From the NCBI GenBank assembly GCA_947259095.1, contig CAMYLA010000011.1, forward strand, positions 154,840 through 218,839: DNA of 64,000 nt. The letters run 5' to 3'. The translations under genes were made by a program, and so were the position numbers. Below, one piece after another: positions 25,980 to 34,301 of the stretch; positions within the stretch are counted from its first letter, which is position 1; each line of letters begins with the position of its first letter. The notes under the pieces were generated by a model. That model saw only the letters and a program-made list of their open reading frames with translations, ran no database searches and had not been told where the DNA came from. Source of the DNA: an uncultured Acidimicrobiaceae bacterium (lineage in GTDB: Bacteria; Actinomycetota; Acidimicrobiia; Acidimicrobiales; SZUA-35).

Positions 25980-26621
25980 TCAGCGCTGGCCGGCCACCAT
26001 CGATCTGCCGGCCCTTTCGACGACGGCGTCTATCTGGTCTTCTGGCAAGCCGAGCACCCGGAGCACCAGTGCGGCAACCGGGGCCGCGGAGGAGGCGTCG
26101 GTTTCGCCGAGCAGCCGTGACCGCATCGACTGCAGGGCGGTGCCGAGGACGGCGTTCACCGCCGCGGGACCGGGCTCGACATGGAATCGGCCGGCATCGA
26201 CCCCGTCGCTGATCGCCGACCCGACCAGGGTCCGGACCCGGGAACGGAAGCCGGGCCGGGCCGCCATCAGGCCCACGAAGGCGGCCGCCGACTCGGCGTC
26301 GGTATCGGCCATCTGCAGGAGCTGGAGGGTGCCGATGGCGACTCTCGCCGCCGGGTCGTACTCGATGACCTCCAGCACGCCACCGGCGATCTCGACCCCG
26401 GCCACCAGCTGCTCGGCCGCCGCGTCCAACAGCTCGTCAATCGAGCCGAAGTGATTGTAGATCGTGCCCGGTGCCATCTCGGCCACCGAGGCCACCTCAC
26501 CGATCGTTGTTCGATCGGGCCCCTTGTCTGCCAACACCTTCACCGCAGCCCGCACCAGTTGGGCCCGGGTTCTGGCCCGTTTCCGGGGATAGCCGGCCGA
26601 GGCCGGTTCGTGATCGGTCAC
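25980..26621 (-). CDS. TetR/AcrR family regulator divergent from phaC
   Basis: A 213-residue regulator. HTH: RAQLVRAAVKVLADKG then RTTIGEVASVAEMAPGTIYNHFGS, typical TetR N-terminal 47 residues. The C-terminal domain is variable. GTG 26621 is chosen because the upstream in-frame codons run through the operator palindrome and promoter. It is transcribed divergently from the PHA synthase, and a perfect inverted repeat covers both -35 regions, so it probably represses phaC and itself, with a CoA thioester or lipid as likely inducer (inference). Confidence 0.83.
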   Translation of the reverse strand: MTDHEPASAGYPRKRARTRAQLVRAAVKVLADKGPDRTTIGEVASVAEMAPGTIYNHFGSIDELLDAAAEQLVAGVEIAGGVLEVIEYDPAARVAIGTLQLLQMADTDAESAAAFVGLMAARPGFRSRVRTLVGSAISDGVDAGRFHVEPGPAAVNAVLGTALQSMRSRLLGETDASSAAPVAALVLRVLGLPEDQIDAVVERAGRSMVAGQR

Positions 26622-26654
26622 GGTGACAGGATGCCATCGGCAAAACTGCAAAGC

Positions 26655-26690
26655 AATGTCAATATTTGAAAGAGACCCAATATTGACATT
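26655..26690. promoter_or_regulatory. Perfect 12-bp inverted repeat (TetR operator) between tetR and phaC
   Basis: AATGTCAATATT at 26655-26666 and AATATTGACATT at 26679-26690 are exact inverted copies separated by 12 nt, in an AT-rich island unlike the surroundings. Each arm contains TTGACA, one for each divergent promoter. Repressor bound here would cover both -35 boxes. Confidence 0.75.
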
Positions 26691-26712
26691 CCTATTCAAT
26701 TTTAGATATGGT
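26683..26712 (+). promoter_or_regulatory. phaC promoter TTGACA-N18-TATGGT
   Basis: A consensus -35 TTGACA at 26683-26688 lies inside the operator arm; TATGGT at 26707-26712 is the best -10. Transcription would begin near 26719, giving a leader of about 35 nt before ATG 26754. Confidence 0.55.
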
Positions 26713-26753
26713 CTTCACTAGCCCCGGACGTCCCAGCACCCGTAGGAACACCG

Positions 26754-28520
26754 ATGAAGACCGCCCCACCCCCCTCGGCCGCCAAAAAGACCGAGTCACC
26801 TCGGACCGCCGACACCAGCACCGGCCCGGACACGCCCGCTGAGCGAGCGTCCCAGACCGATGCCGAACTCGTCGAAGCCACCGTTCGGGCCATCACCTCG
26901 ACTTTGCCGGTCGGCCTCAACGCCAAGCAGGCGGCGGCGGCAACGGCACGGCTGGCCCGGACCACCGCCCGCCAACCGGGTGCGTTGACCGTGGGAGCGG
27001 TCGATCTGGTGACCGAACAACTGCGGATCGCAACCGGCAGCTCGGAGGTCGAACCCGATCCGAAGGATCGCCGTTTCGCCCACGAGGCGTGGCGGAAGCA
27101 TCCGTTCTACCGCAGGCTCGGCCAGTCCTACCTGGCATGGGACCGGACGGTCAACCAGTTCCTCGATGACCTGCAGCTCGATGAGAAGAGCCGGCTTCGG
27201 GCCGAGTTCCTGGCCCGCCTGGTCGGCGATGCCGCAGCGCCGACCAACAGCCTGCTCGGCAACCCCGCGGCGCTGGAGGAGGCCGGCCGTACCCGGGGCC
27301 GCAGCCTCGTCGACGGTGCCCGCCATGCCCTGCACGACCTTCGGGAGAACGGCGGCATGCCCTCGATGGTCGACAGCAGACCCTTCACCCCCGGTGAGAC
27401 GGTGGCCGCAACCCCCGGCAAGGTCGTGTTCGCCAATGCGGTACTGGAACTCATCCAGTACCAACCGACGACGAAGCGGGTCCACGAGCGTCCGTTGCTG
27501 ATCGTGCCGCCACAGATCAACAAGTACTACATCCTCGACCTGGCTCCGGGACGGAGTTTGATCGAACATGCGGTCTCGTCCGGCCACCAGGTCTTCACCA
27601 TCAGCTGGTTCAATCCCGGCCCCGAGCAGCGGGACTGGGATCTCGACACCTACGTTGCCGCGGTTCTCGAAGCAGCGGACGCGGCGATCGAGATCACCGG
27701 TTCACCCGACGTGAACCTGCTCGGCGTCTGCGCCGGCGGCATCACCAGCGCCGCCGCCCTCGGCTATCTGGCCGCCACCGACGACGAACGGGTCGGGTCG
27801 GCCTCGTTTCTGGTCACGATCCTCGATTGGGACGTGCCCTCAACCGTTGGGACCTTCGTGTCGGGCCCGGTCATCGCCGCTGCCACCCGCCGGAGCCGCC
27901 GCAAGGGGATCCTGGCCGGAGAGGACCTGAGCAGGCTGTTCGCCTGGATGCGGCCAAACGACCTCGTCTGGAACTACTGGGTGAACAACTACCTGCTCGG
28001 CAAGAACCCACCGGCGTTCGACGTCCTGGCATGGAACGGCGATGCCACCAACCTGCCGGCCGGGCTTCACAGCGACTTCATGGAGATGGCGGGCAACAAC
28101 TCCCTGGCCGAAGCGGGCGCCGTCGAGGTGTTCGACACCCCCATCGATCTGGGTCGGATCGAGGTCCCCTCGTTCGTGGTCGGTGCGGTCACCGACCACA
28201 TCACCCCCTGGCAGGCCTGCTACCAGACCACCGGGCTGTTGGGTGGCCAATCGGAGTTCGTGCTCAGCTCCCAGGGCCACATCCAGGCCCTGGTCAACCC
28301 GGCGGGCAACCCAAAGGGCAGCTATCGGACCAACCCCCGAACGCCGACCACCGCCGGGCGGTGGCTCGAAGGCTCCACCGAACATCAGGGGAGCTGGTGG
28401 GAGCACTGGATGGCCTGGTTGGAGCCGAGAGCCGGGGCACTGGTGGCCGCCCCGAAGCGCCTGGGGAGCAGGGCCCACCCGGCCGGCGAGCCGGCCCCGG
28501 GATCCTACGTCCTGGGCTGA
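26754..28520 (+). CDS. phaC: Polyhydroxyalkanoate synthase (class I-like)
   Basis: A 588-residue PHA polymerase. The N-terminal ~120 residues are variable, then KDRRFAHEAWRKHPFYRRLGQSYLAW marks the PhaC N-terminal domain. The catalytic lipase-like box is GVCAGG with C326 as nucleophile; the aspartate (VVGAVTDHITPWQACYQ) and histidine (LSSQGHIQALVNP) complete the triad. Length, single gene and the HITPW motif fit class I synthases, which make short-chain PHA from hydroxyacyl-CoA. Neighbours with a depolymerase-like hydrolase and stress genes suggest a carbon-reserve role in low oxygen. Controlled by the divergent TetR. Confidence 0.92.
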   Translation: MKTAPPPSAAKKTESPRTADTSTGPDTPAERASQTDAELVEATVRAITSTLPVGLNAKQAAAATARLARTTARQPGALTVGAVDLVTEQLRIATGSSEVEPDPKDRRFAHEAWRKHPFYRRLGQSYLAWDRTVNQFLDDLQLDEKSRLRAEFLARLVGDAAAPTNSLLGNPAALEEAGRTRGRSLVDGARHALHDLRENGGMPSMVDSRPFTPGETVAATPGKVVFANAVLELIQYQPTTKRVHERPLLIVPPQINKYYILDLAPGRSLIEHAVSSGHQVFTISWFNPGPEQRDWDLDTYVAAVLEAADAAIEITGSPDVNLLGVCAGGITSAAALGYLAATDDERVGSASFLVTILDWDVPSTVGTFVSGPVIAAATRRSRRKGILAGEDLSRLFAWMRPNDLVWNYWVNNYLLGKNPPAFDVLAWNGDATNLPAGLHSDFMEMAGNNSLAEAGAVEVFDTPIDLGRIEVPSFVVGAVTDHITPWQACYQTTGLLGGQSEFVLSSQGHIQALVNPAGNPKGSYRTNPRTPTTAGRWLEGSTEHQGSWWEHWMAWLEPRAGALVAAPKRLGSRAHPAGEPAPGSYVLG

Positions 28521-28616
28521 CCGCAGCGGGTTCGTCCACCGGCGGCCGATTTTCCACCCCCGGCCCGACCGTGGTTCACTTGCCGAAATGTTGCACCTCG
28601 ACTCGGCGCTGCGCCC

Positions 28617-29459
28617 ATGATCGACACCCGATCGACGACGATCCACGTCAACAGCCGACGGTTGCGGGTCGTCGTCGAGCAGCGGGGTGCCGGGAAACCG
28701 CTCCTGCTGGTCAACGGCATCGGCGCCACCGGCGACCTGTTCGAGCCGTTCCGAACCCATCTCGGTGATCGCGAGACCATCACCTTCGACGCCCCCGGGG
28801 TCGGTGGAAGCCCCACCGTGGTACGGCCCTATTCGATGCGGTGGATGGCAGGACTGGTGGCCGGCCTCATCGACGAGCTCGGGCACGAACGCGTCGACGT
28901 GCTCGGTCTGTCCTGGGGCGGTGCGCTGGTCCAGGAACTGGCGCGACGCCATCCAAGCTCGATCAGGCGGTTGATCCTGACCGCCACCCTGCCCGGCTGG
29001 ACCAGCGTCCCCGGGCGGCCCGCAGCCCTCGGCATCCTGGCCTCACCGGCCCGGTACCACTCCCCGGCCTACCTCCGGCGGGTCGCCCCCACCCTCTACG
29101 GCGGCGGTATCGCCCGCCAGCCGGACCTGCTCGATCGCCACGCCGAGATACGGGCCCGGCGGCCACCGACCTACCTCGGCTACCTCCACCAGATGACGGC
29201 CATTCGGCGGTGGAGCAGCCTGGGCTGGCTGCACAAGCTCCCCCACCGGACGCTGGTCCTGGCCGGAGACGACGATCCGATCATTCCCCTGATCAACGGC
29301 CGGATCCTGGCCGGCCGGATCCCAGACGGCAGGCTCCACGTCGTCAAGGGCGGCGGTCATCTGTTCCTGTTCGTCCGGGGCCGGGAGATGGCGGCCGTCG
29401 TCGCCGATTTCCTGGACTCCGGATTGGCCAAGGCCCGCCGCCAGCTCCGCATCACCTGA
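28617..29459 (+). CDS. Alpha/beta hydrolase resembling intracellular PHA depolymerase
   Basis: A 280-residue hydrolase. LLLVNGIGATGDLFEPF forms the oxyanion region, the nucleophile elbow is LGLSWGGALVQE with serine near residue 98, DDDPIIPLINGR gives the acid and KGGGHLFLFV the catalytic histidine. This set, especially NGIGA and GGGHLFL, matches PhaZ of medium-chain PHA producers. It lies 96 bp behind phaC and probably mobilises the polymer. The substrate chain length is not predictable. Confidence 0.8.
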   Translation: MIDTRSTTIHVNSRRLRVVVEQRGAGKPLLLVNGIGATGDLFEPFRTHLGDRETITFDAPGVGGSPTVVRPYSMRWMAGLVAGLIDELGHERVDVLGLSWGGALVQELARRHPSSIRRLILTATLPGWTSVPGRPAALGILASPARYHSPAYLRRVAPTLYGGGIARQPDLLDRHAEIRARRPPTYLGYLHQMTAIRRWSSLGWLHKLPHRTLVLAGDDDPIIPLINGRILAGRIPDGRLHVVKGGGHLFLFVRGREMAAVVADFLDSGLAKARRQLRIT

Positions 29460-29472
29460 TTCGTGAGCGGTC

Positions 29473-29486
29473 GGGACCTCCGACCC
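29473..29486. promoter_or_regulatory. DosR-box-like site upstream of the CBS gene
   Basis: GGGACCTCCGACCC matches 10 of 14 positions of the mycobacterial DosR core GGGACTWWAGTCCC, with both outer half-sites GGGAC and CCC intact. It ends 53 bp before the CBS start. The regulator itself is not in the window. Confidence 0.45.
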
Positions 29487-29539
29487 TGTCCACGGGGTCG
29501 GATCGGGCGTTAGGGTTTCAGCGTCCAGGAGGCACCAAG

Positions 29540-29926
29540 ATGACCAACCCCGAATCGACCATGCTCCAGGTCGGCGACCTCATGACCGCCGACCTGATGG
29601 CTCTGCGCCCGAACGACACCGTCGGCCGGGCCAGACAGGTCCTCAAGGACAGCGGGCTCCACGCCCTTCCGATCATCGATCGCAACGATACGACCGGCGT
29701 GGTGACCCTGCTCGACTGTCAGGGCCGCCGAAACGAGGAGCTGCTGGCCGACGTCGTGGCCAGGGCCCCGGTGACGATCAGCCTCGACGCCTCGGTGGCC
29801 GAGGCTGCAACCCTGATGCGCTCGGAGTACATCCACCACCTCCTCGTCACCGAGGGGTCGGGCGAGAACGCCGAGGTCGTCGGCATCCTTTCCAGCTTCG
29901 ATCTGCTGAAGACCCTCTGCGGCTGA
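29540..29926 (+). CDS. Two-CBS-domain protein (Hrp1-like)
   Basis: A 128-residue protein made of a CBS pair and nothing else: VGDLMTADLMALRPNDTVGRAR near 10-30 and RAPVTISLDASVAEAATLM near 72-90, each followed by the typical PIIDRND and HHLLVTEGSG strands. Stand-alone CBS pairs bind adenine nucleotides as energy sensors; hypoxic response protein 1 of M. tuberculosis has the same layout. CCAGGAGGCACCAAG before ATG 29540 is a good ribosome site. A DosR-box-like site lies 53 bp upstream. Confidence 0.87.
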   Translation: MTNPESTMLQVGDLMTADLMALRPNDTVGRARQVLKDSGLHALPIIDRNDTTGVVTLLDCQGRRNEELLADVVARAPVTISLDASVAEAATLMRSEYIHHLLVTEGSGENAEVVGILSSFDLLKTLCG

Positions 29927-29982
29927 CCCCGCTCGTGGCCGGTCGACCGCCGGAGCCCGATCGGGCCGGGGTGGGCCGGTTG

Positions 29983-29996
29983 ATGACGTTTGGCCC
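29983..29996. promoter_or_regulatory. DosR-box-like site upstream of the phosphoribosyltransferase gene
   Basis: ATGACGTTTGGCCC matches 9 of 14 core positions and ends 64 bp before GTG 30061. Weaker than the site at 29473. Confidence 0.3.
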
Positions 29997-30060
29997 TGGC
30001 GGCTCCGACGGGTTTGGGCTTGGATCGCAACAACGCCGACCCTCTCTCTCGGAGTCTCTC

Positions 30061-30738
30061 GTGTTCCTCGACCGTCTCGATGCCGGCCGGCGGCTGGCTG
30101 ACGCAACCTTGCACCTGGCAGGACCGGACACGCTGGTGGTGGGCCTGCCCCGGGGCGGCGTGCCGGTGGCGTTCGAGGTGGCGAAGGCCCTCGGGGCACC
30201 GCTCGATGTGATCCTGGTCCGGAAACTCGGCGTGCCGGTGCAACCGGAGTTGGCGATGGGTGCCATCGGCGAGCACGGCGTACTGGTCAGGAATCGCCAC
30301 GTCATCGACAGGAGCGGGGTGTCGGCCGAGGAGTTTGCCGAGGTCCAGGCCCGGGAGCAGACGGAACTGGATCGCCGGGCCGCCGGCTACGGGGGCCATC
30401 GCCGCATCCACCCCATGAACGACCGCCAGGTGATCGTGGTCGACGACGGGGTGGCAACCGGCTCGACCGCCGATGCGGCATGCCAGGTCGCCAGGGCATC
30501 GGGCGCCCGGCGGGTGGTGCTGGCGGTGCCGGTGGCACCGGCCGACTGGTCCGAGCGTCTGGCAACCACGGCCGACGAGTTGATAAGCGTGATCACACCG
30601 ACAAACCTGCAGGGGGTGGGACAGTACTATCGGGACTTCACCCAGGTTGCAGACGACGAGGTGATCGACTGCTTGCGTCGTGCCGCAGTCCTTGCTGCCG
30701 GGGCCGAGCCGCCCCGACCACAGGAGCGAACAACATGA
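30061..30738 (+). CDS. Phosphoribosyltransferase-fold protein
   Basis: A 225-residue type I PRT protein. LVVGLPRGGVPVAFEVAKAL near residue 26 is the first PRT strand, DVILVRKLGVPVQPELAMGAIGEHG follows, and the PRPP loop is VIVVDDGVATGSTADAA near 126. This group (Rv0571c-like, DosR-controlled in mycobacteria) is often called predicted phosphoribosyltransferase with unknown substrate. GTG 30061 (VFLDRLDAGRRLAD) is chosen since the family begins at this point; the longer frame from 29935 is noncoding. It overlaps the nicotinamidase by 4 nt. Confidence 0.82.
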   Translation: MFLDRLDAGRRLADATLHLAGPDTLVVGLPRGGVPVAFEVAKALGAPLDVILVRKLGVPVQPELAMGAIGEHGVLVRNRHVIDRSGVSAEEFAEVQAREQTELDRRAAGYGGHRRIHPMNDRQVIVVDDGVATGSTADAACQVARASGARRVVLAVPVAPADWSERLATTADELISVITPTNLQGVGQYYRDFTQVADDEVIDCLRRAAVLAAGAEPPRPQERTT

Positions 30739-31331
30739 CACGGGCCATCCTGGTTGTGGACGTCCAGAACGACTTCTGCCCCGGCGGGTCGCTGCCGGTC
30801 GACGGGGGCGACGAGGTGGCCTCCACCATCACCGACTACCTGTCATCACCGGCCGCCGACGGCTACCGGATGGTGGTGGCCACCATGGACTGGCACCCCG
30901 ACACCGACACCGACCCCGGCTTCGCCCACTTCGCGGCCGAACCGGACTTCGTCGACACCTGGCCCGCCCACTGTGTTGCCGGCAGCAAGGGAGCGGAACT
31001 CCACCCAAACCTGTCCTTACCGGATGACTCGATCATCGTCCGCAAAGGTCAGCGAGCAGCCGCATACTCCGGTTTCGAAGGCCACGATTCGCAGGGGCGC
31101 TCGCTGTGGCAGGTGCTCCGCGACCGGGGAATCAACCAGCTCGACGTTGTCGGGCTTGCCACCGACCATTGTGTGACCGCAACCGCAATCGACGGCAAGG
31201 CACTCGGCTACGACGTCCGAGTGTTGCTTGCGGCCACCGCCGGGATTGCCGCCGAGACGACAGACCGGGCGGTGGCCCGGATGCGCGACCTCGGTATCGA
31301 GGCGCTCGACCGGCTGCCGGCCCGAGCTTGA
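30735..31331 (+). CDS. pncA: Nicotinamidase/pyrazinamidase
   Basis: A 198-residue isochorismatase-fold amidase. Catalytic triad visible: D9 in VVDVQNDFCPGG, lysine in IIVRKGQ near 105, and C146 in GLATDHCVTATAID. Metal ligands D and H are in MDWHPDTD near 55. It hydrolyses nicotinamide to nicotinate for NAD recycling. ATG 30735 overlaps the stop of the phosphoribosyltransferase (ATGA). The pairing suggests the upstream PRT may work on a pyridine base, though this is only inference. Confidence 0.92.
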   Translation: MTRAILVVDVQNDFCPGGSLPVDGGDEVASTITDYLSSPAADGYRMVVATMDWHPDTDTDPGFAHFAAEPDFVDTWPAHCVAGSKGAELHPNLSLPDDSIIVRKGQRAAAYSGFEGHDSQGRSLWQVLRDRGINQLDVVGLATDHCVTATAIDGKALGYDVRVLLAATAGIAAETTDRAVARMRDLGIEALDRLPARA

Positions 31332-31343
31332 CGACCGGTCCGG

Positions 31344-31979
31344 TCAACCAGCCCGCGGCCAGCTGATGGTCAGATCGTCAACGATCACACCACTCACGCC
31401 CAGGTTGATCAGTTCGCCGGCTCGCTCCGGCGATTCAACGCCCCAGGAGTAGAGCAGAGGGGTCACCTCGAGGATCCGCTTCACCGTTTCGGCATCGAGC
31501 AGCCGTTGGTGGGCCACGATCCCTCGCCGAGCCCCGAGCCCCGGCAAACGCAGCGCAACGGCCAGTTGGCGGCGGCCGCTGCAGCTACGAAGCAGCTCCG
31601 CCCCCGGGCGATCCCGGAACGGACGCAGCACCCACCAGTTCCGCGATGACACTGTCAGGGGGCGGGCCTCGCCCACGGTGGCCCGGATGCGGCCGGCCGG
31701 TCCAGCGGTGAACAGCTTGAGGTCCAGGCACAGGTGGGTGTCTGGCTCCACCGCTTCGACGATCTGTTCCAGGGTGGACACCTCGGTGTCGGCCGGGAGG
31801 AAGTACCACCGCTCCCACAACCGGGACATCGGCCACAGGGCTTTGGCGTGTCGCACCTCGAGCCTGCGACGAAAAAGGTGCAGGTCGATCTCGACGGCAT
31901 CGGCATGGTCGAGTGCGGCTCGGGCCGAGGCCGGTGTGTTTCCGGCCCGGTGGGCCACGATCGTCGGTCGCCTGGGCAT
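31344..31979 (-). CDS. Glycerophosphodiester phosphodiesterase family protein
   Basis: A 211-residue TIM barrel. IVAHRAGNTPASARAALDHA near residue 5 has the catalytic H-R, EIDLHLF supplies E and D metal ligands, and LCLDLKLF is near 85. The second conserved histidine of GDPD (usually in DVxxH) is less clear: EVRHAKALWP near 45 may provide it. Shorter than most GDPDs (~240). It converges on pncA with 12 bp between stops. Cleaves glycerophosphodiesters if active. Confidence 0.7.
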   Translation of the reverse strand: MPRRPTIVAHRAGNTPASARAALDHADAVEIDLHLFRRRLEVRHAKALWPMSRLWERWYFLPADTEVSTLEQIVEAVEPDTHLCLDLKLFTAGPAGRIRATVGEARPLTVSSRNWWVLRPFRDRPGAELLRSCSGRRQLAVALRLPGLGARRGIVAHQRLLDAETVKRILEVTPLLYSWGVESPERAGELINLGVSGVIVDDLTISWPRAG

Positions 31980-32056
31980 CGCTGCTCCCCTCGGTGCTCG
32001 TCTCGCCGGCCCGGGTCGAGCGTAACCGCACGCCGTCCAGGGCCGCCAGGGGTCTA

Positions 32057-32083
32057 CCGACCACCGCAATTGACTGTGGTCGG
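32057..32083. terminator. Hairpin downstream of the DUF1206 genes
   Basis: CCGACCAC (32057-32064) and GTGGTCGG (32076-32083) form a perfect 8-bp stem with an 11-nt loop just beyond the 32088 stop. No T-run follows, so it could be a terminator or an RNA-stabilising hairpin. Confidence 0.4.
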
Positions 32084-32087
32084 CAGG

Positions 32088-32489
32088 TTAGACGAGCCGC
32101 TGCCGCCGGAAGGTCATCATGTCGTAGAGTCCGGCCGCCGTGAGGCCGAGTGCGGTCAAAGCCAGGAGGCCCCGACCGAGCGGGACCTCGGCGATACTCC
32201 GAAGCGATTGGTCGAGTCCGGCCGCACGGTCGGGGTCGTACTGCCAGGCGGCAACGATGAACAGCGAGCCGGCGATGGCAAGCGTCACCGCCCTGGCCAC
32301 CATGCCGACACCACCGAGGGTCGCCAGCACGAGGCGGCCGCGGGTCGAGAGATCGTCGGTCCGGATGTCGTCCAGGAACTCACCGTCGACACCGCGCCAC
32401 AGGTGGTATACGCCGACCACGATCGTGCCGATGCCGATGACCACCGTGGCCACCCGGCCCCCCGGCAGGTCGAACAGGCGGGTCGTCAA
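32088..32489 (-). CDS. DUF1206 membrane protein, C-terminal part
   Basis: A 133-residue protein with four predicted helices (TVVIGIGTIVVGVYHLW near 15, LVLATLGGVGMVARAVTLAIAGSLFIV near 53, GRGLLALTALGLTAAGLYDMM near 105). It corresponds to the last repeat and a half of DUF1206, a three-repeat stress-linked family. It begins at TTG 32489, overlapping the previous stop as TTGA, so either the pair is translationally coupled or one gene is split by a frameshift. Confidence 0.6.
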   Translation of the reverse strand: MTTRLFDLPGGRVATVVIGIGTIVVGVYHLWRGVDGEFLDDIRTDDLSTRGRLVLATLGGVGMVARAVTLAIAGSLFIVAAWQYDPDRAAGLDQSLRSIAEVPLGRGLLALTALGLTAAGLYDMMTFRRQRLV

Positions 32490-32830
32490 ACCTTCGGCCG
32501 ATGCGGGCCCGCCGGACCCCGAGGTTGCGTCCGGACCAGGATCGCCGCTTCGATCCCGGTGATCCCAATCAGGGTGTAGGCCAGCCCGATACCGACGCGG
32601 CCGATCCGGGTGGCGATTCCCAGGAGACCGTCATCGTCGTCCACCACTGCGGACCAGAACTGCCACAGAGCGAACAACAGCAGGCCGATCCCCACCGCCA
32701 GCACCAGGAATCTCCCGGCCGGCGCAGCGGCGATCAATGCCAGGGCACCTCCCTGGTCGGCCGAGTTGGCGCCGTAGTTTCGCCTTGCCAGCTCGCCGTC
32801 CCATCCGATCTGTCCATCGACGACCGGCAT
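32486..32830 (-). CDS. DUF1206 membrane protein, N-terminal part (truncated)
   Basis: A 114-residue protein with helices near 38-62 and 72-95. GGALALIAAAPAGRFLVLAVGIGLLLFALWQ is the end of DUF1206 repeat 1. The usual first helix (G-Y-x-A-R-G type) is absent and a stop lies 8 codons upstream, so the gene looks cut at its 5' end by the neighbouring oxidoreductase. With the downstream piece it makes about 2.5 of 3 repeats. Function of the family is unknown. Confidence 0.55.
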   Translation of the reverse strand: MPVVDGQIGWDGELARRNYGANSADQGGALALIAAAPAGRFLVLAVGIGLLLFALWQFWSAVVDDDDGLLGIATRIGRVGIGLAYTLIGITGIEAAILVRTQPRGPAGPHRPKV

Positions 32831-32851
32831 GGTGAGCTGATCGCCGGCTGT

Positions 32852-34030
32852 CTACCCGGTTGTCGACCCGGTCGGCACCGTTTCGGATCGACCTTGGTGG
32901 CCGAGGCGATGACCAGGTCCTCGACCGGGCCCAAAGCGGGAGACGAACGAGAGCCCGCCGATCTGGAACAGGTTGCGGACATCGATCAGATCGTGGAGGA
33001 TCGGAACCAGACGGTCTATCGGTGCCGAAGCCAGACGAATCCCGAGCAGTTCCGCGACGCCGCGTCCCCCACCGAGGTCGACCACCCACCCCAGATCGTT
33101 GAGATCGATCGGTTTCGGGGCTCGGCCGGCGAGGGTCCGAACGACGTTGCCGGCCACCGCCCGTCCCGCTTGGGCTGCGATCTGTGCCGACATCGGCCGC
33201 AGTTCGCCGTTGCGGTCGAGGTGGGCGGCGGCATCGCCGGCGGCGAAGACCGTCTGCCGATCCGGGAGTCGACCGAAACGGTCGATGGTGAGGCGGCCGT
33301 CGACCACGTCGCCGAGACGGTCGAAGGCGGCCTCGAACCCGCCGGCCCATACCACCATTCCATCAAGTCGTTGGCCGGATGAGAGCTGCAGACCGTCGTC
33401 GTCGATCCGGTCGACCTCGGCCCCGGTCCGCAGATCGACGCCTCGGTCGTCGAGGATCTTCGCCGCATGCCGACCGAGGGATGGTGCGAACCCCGACAGC
33501 AGCCGATCCTGCCGATCGATGAGCGTCACCCGATGGGTCGCCGGGCGAGCCACGGCAATGGCGCCGGCCAACTGCACACCGGTTGCACCGCCGCCGACGA
33601 CCATCACCTCCTGGCTGATTTCGAGTGCCCGGCGGATGGCCATCGCATCGGCGGCGGATCGCAGCGGCTGGGCCGTCGACAGCCCGTCGATGGGCGCCGT
33701 TGCCGGCTCCGCCCCGGCGGTGATGATCACCGCATCCGCCGACCGGGTGGTCCCGTCGTCGAGTTCGATGACCGTGTCCTGCAAGGACCGCAACCTGGCC
33801 GTGACCAGGTCGACGGAAGGGAACATCACGTCCAGCGGTACTGCGGCGTCTCGGGTCGGCTGGGTCCCTCCGGCGACTGCGGCCAGCCTTGTCAGGAACT
33901 GGTGATGCCCGGTTGGCTCGATGACCGTTGTCGGGATTCCGGCCTTCAGCAGGGCGGCGATGGCGTGGATCCCTGCCATGCCGGCACCGACGACGATCGC
34001 CGTGTCACCACGGCCTCCGTCACCGCTCAT
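32852..34030 (-). CDS. Type II NADH dehydrogenase-like FAD oxidoreductase
   Basis: A 392-residue pyridine nucleotide-disulfide family flavoprotein. FAD motif IVVGAGMAGIHAIAALLKAG near residue 12, NAD motif VMVVGGGATGVQLAGAIA near 155, and the second FAD motif TVFAAGDAAAH near 285. Layout fits NDH-2, which passes electrons from NADH to quinone without pumping protons. ATG 34030 starts the core; the frame to 34357 is spurious. The C-terminal ~25 residues (GPGRGPGHRLGHQGRSETV) are unlike the family, and the +1 frame here reads GPVEDLVIASATKVDPKR, so a late frameshift is possible. Confidence 0.75.
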   Translation of the reverse strand: MSGDGGRGDTAIVVGAGMAGIHAIAALLKAGIPTTVIEPTGHHQFLTRLAAVAGGTQPTRDAAVPLDVMFPSVDLVTARLRSLQDTVIELDDGTTRSADAVIITAGAEPATAPIDGLSTAQPLRSAADAMAIRRALEISQEVMVVGGGATGVQLAGAIAVARPATHRVTLIDRQDRLLSGFAPSLGRHAAKILDDRGVDLRTGAEVDRIDDDGLQLSSGQRLDGMVVWAGGFEAAFDRLGDVVDGRLTIDRFGRLPDRQTVFAAGDAAAHLDRNGELRPMSAQIAAQAGRAVAGNVVRTLAGRAPKPIDLNDLGWVVDLGGGRGVAELLGIRLASAPIDRLVPILHDLIDVRNLFQIGGLSFVSRFGPGRGPGHRLGHQGRSETVPTGSTTG

Positions 34031-34301
34031 CGCAGAACCTCCAACCGTTGGCCGGCCGTCGGGCCCCACCGTGGGCCTGCGGCATCGAGCCCGGCTTCGA
34101 GTCGTTCTTGGCTTTCCATGGCCAGCACCTACCCGGAGCCGACCGACGTTGAAACACCGACGGAACCGCCGGACCCCAGGGTTCGCGGCGTCGGGGAAGA
34201 CCCCGGACCTTCGCCGCTGATCGGCGGGCAACGGCGACGATGGCGCTGCCCGACAGCACTGCGACCTGTGGGGTACGGTCTGGCCCGAACGGAGGTTGGC
34301 G

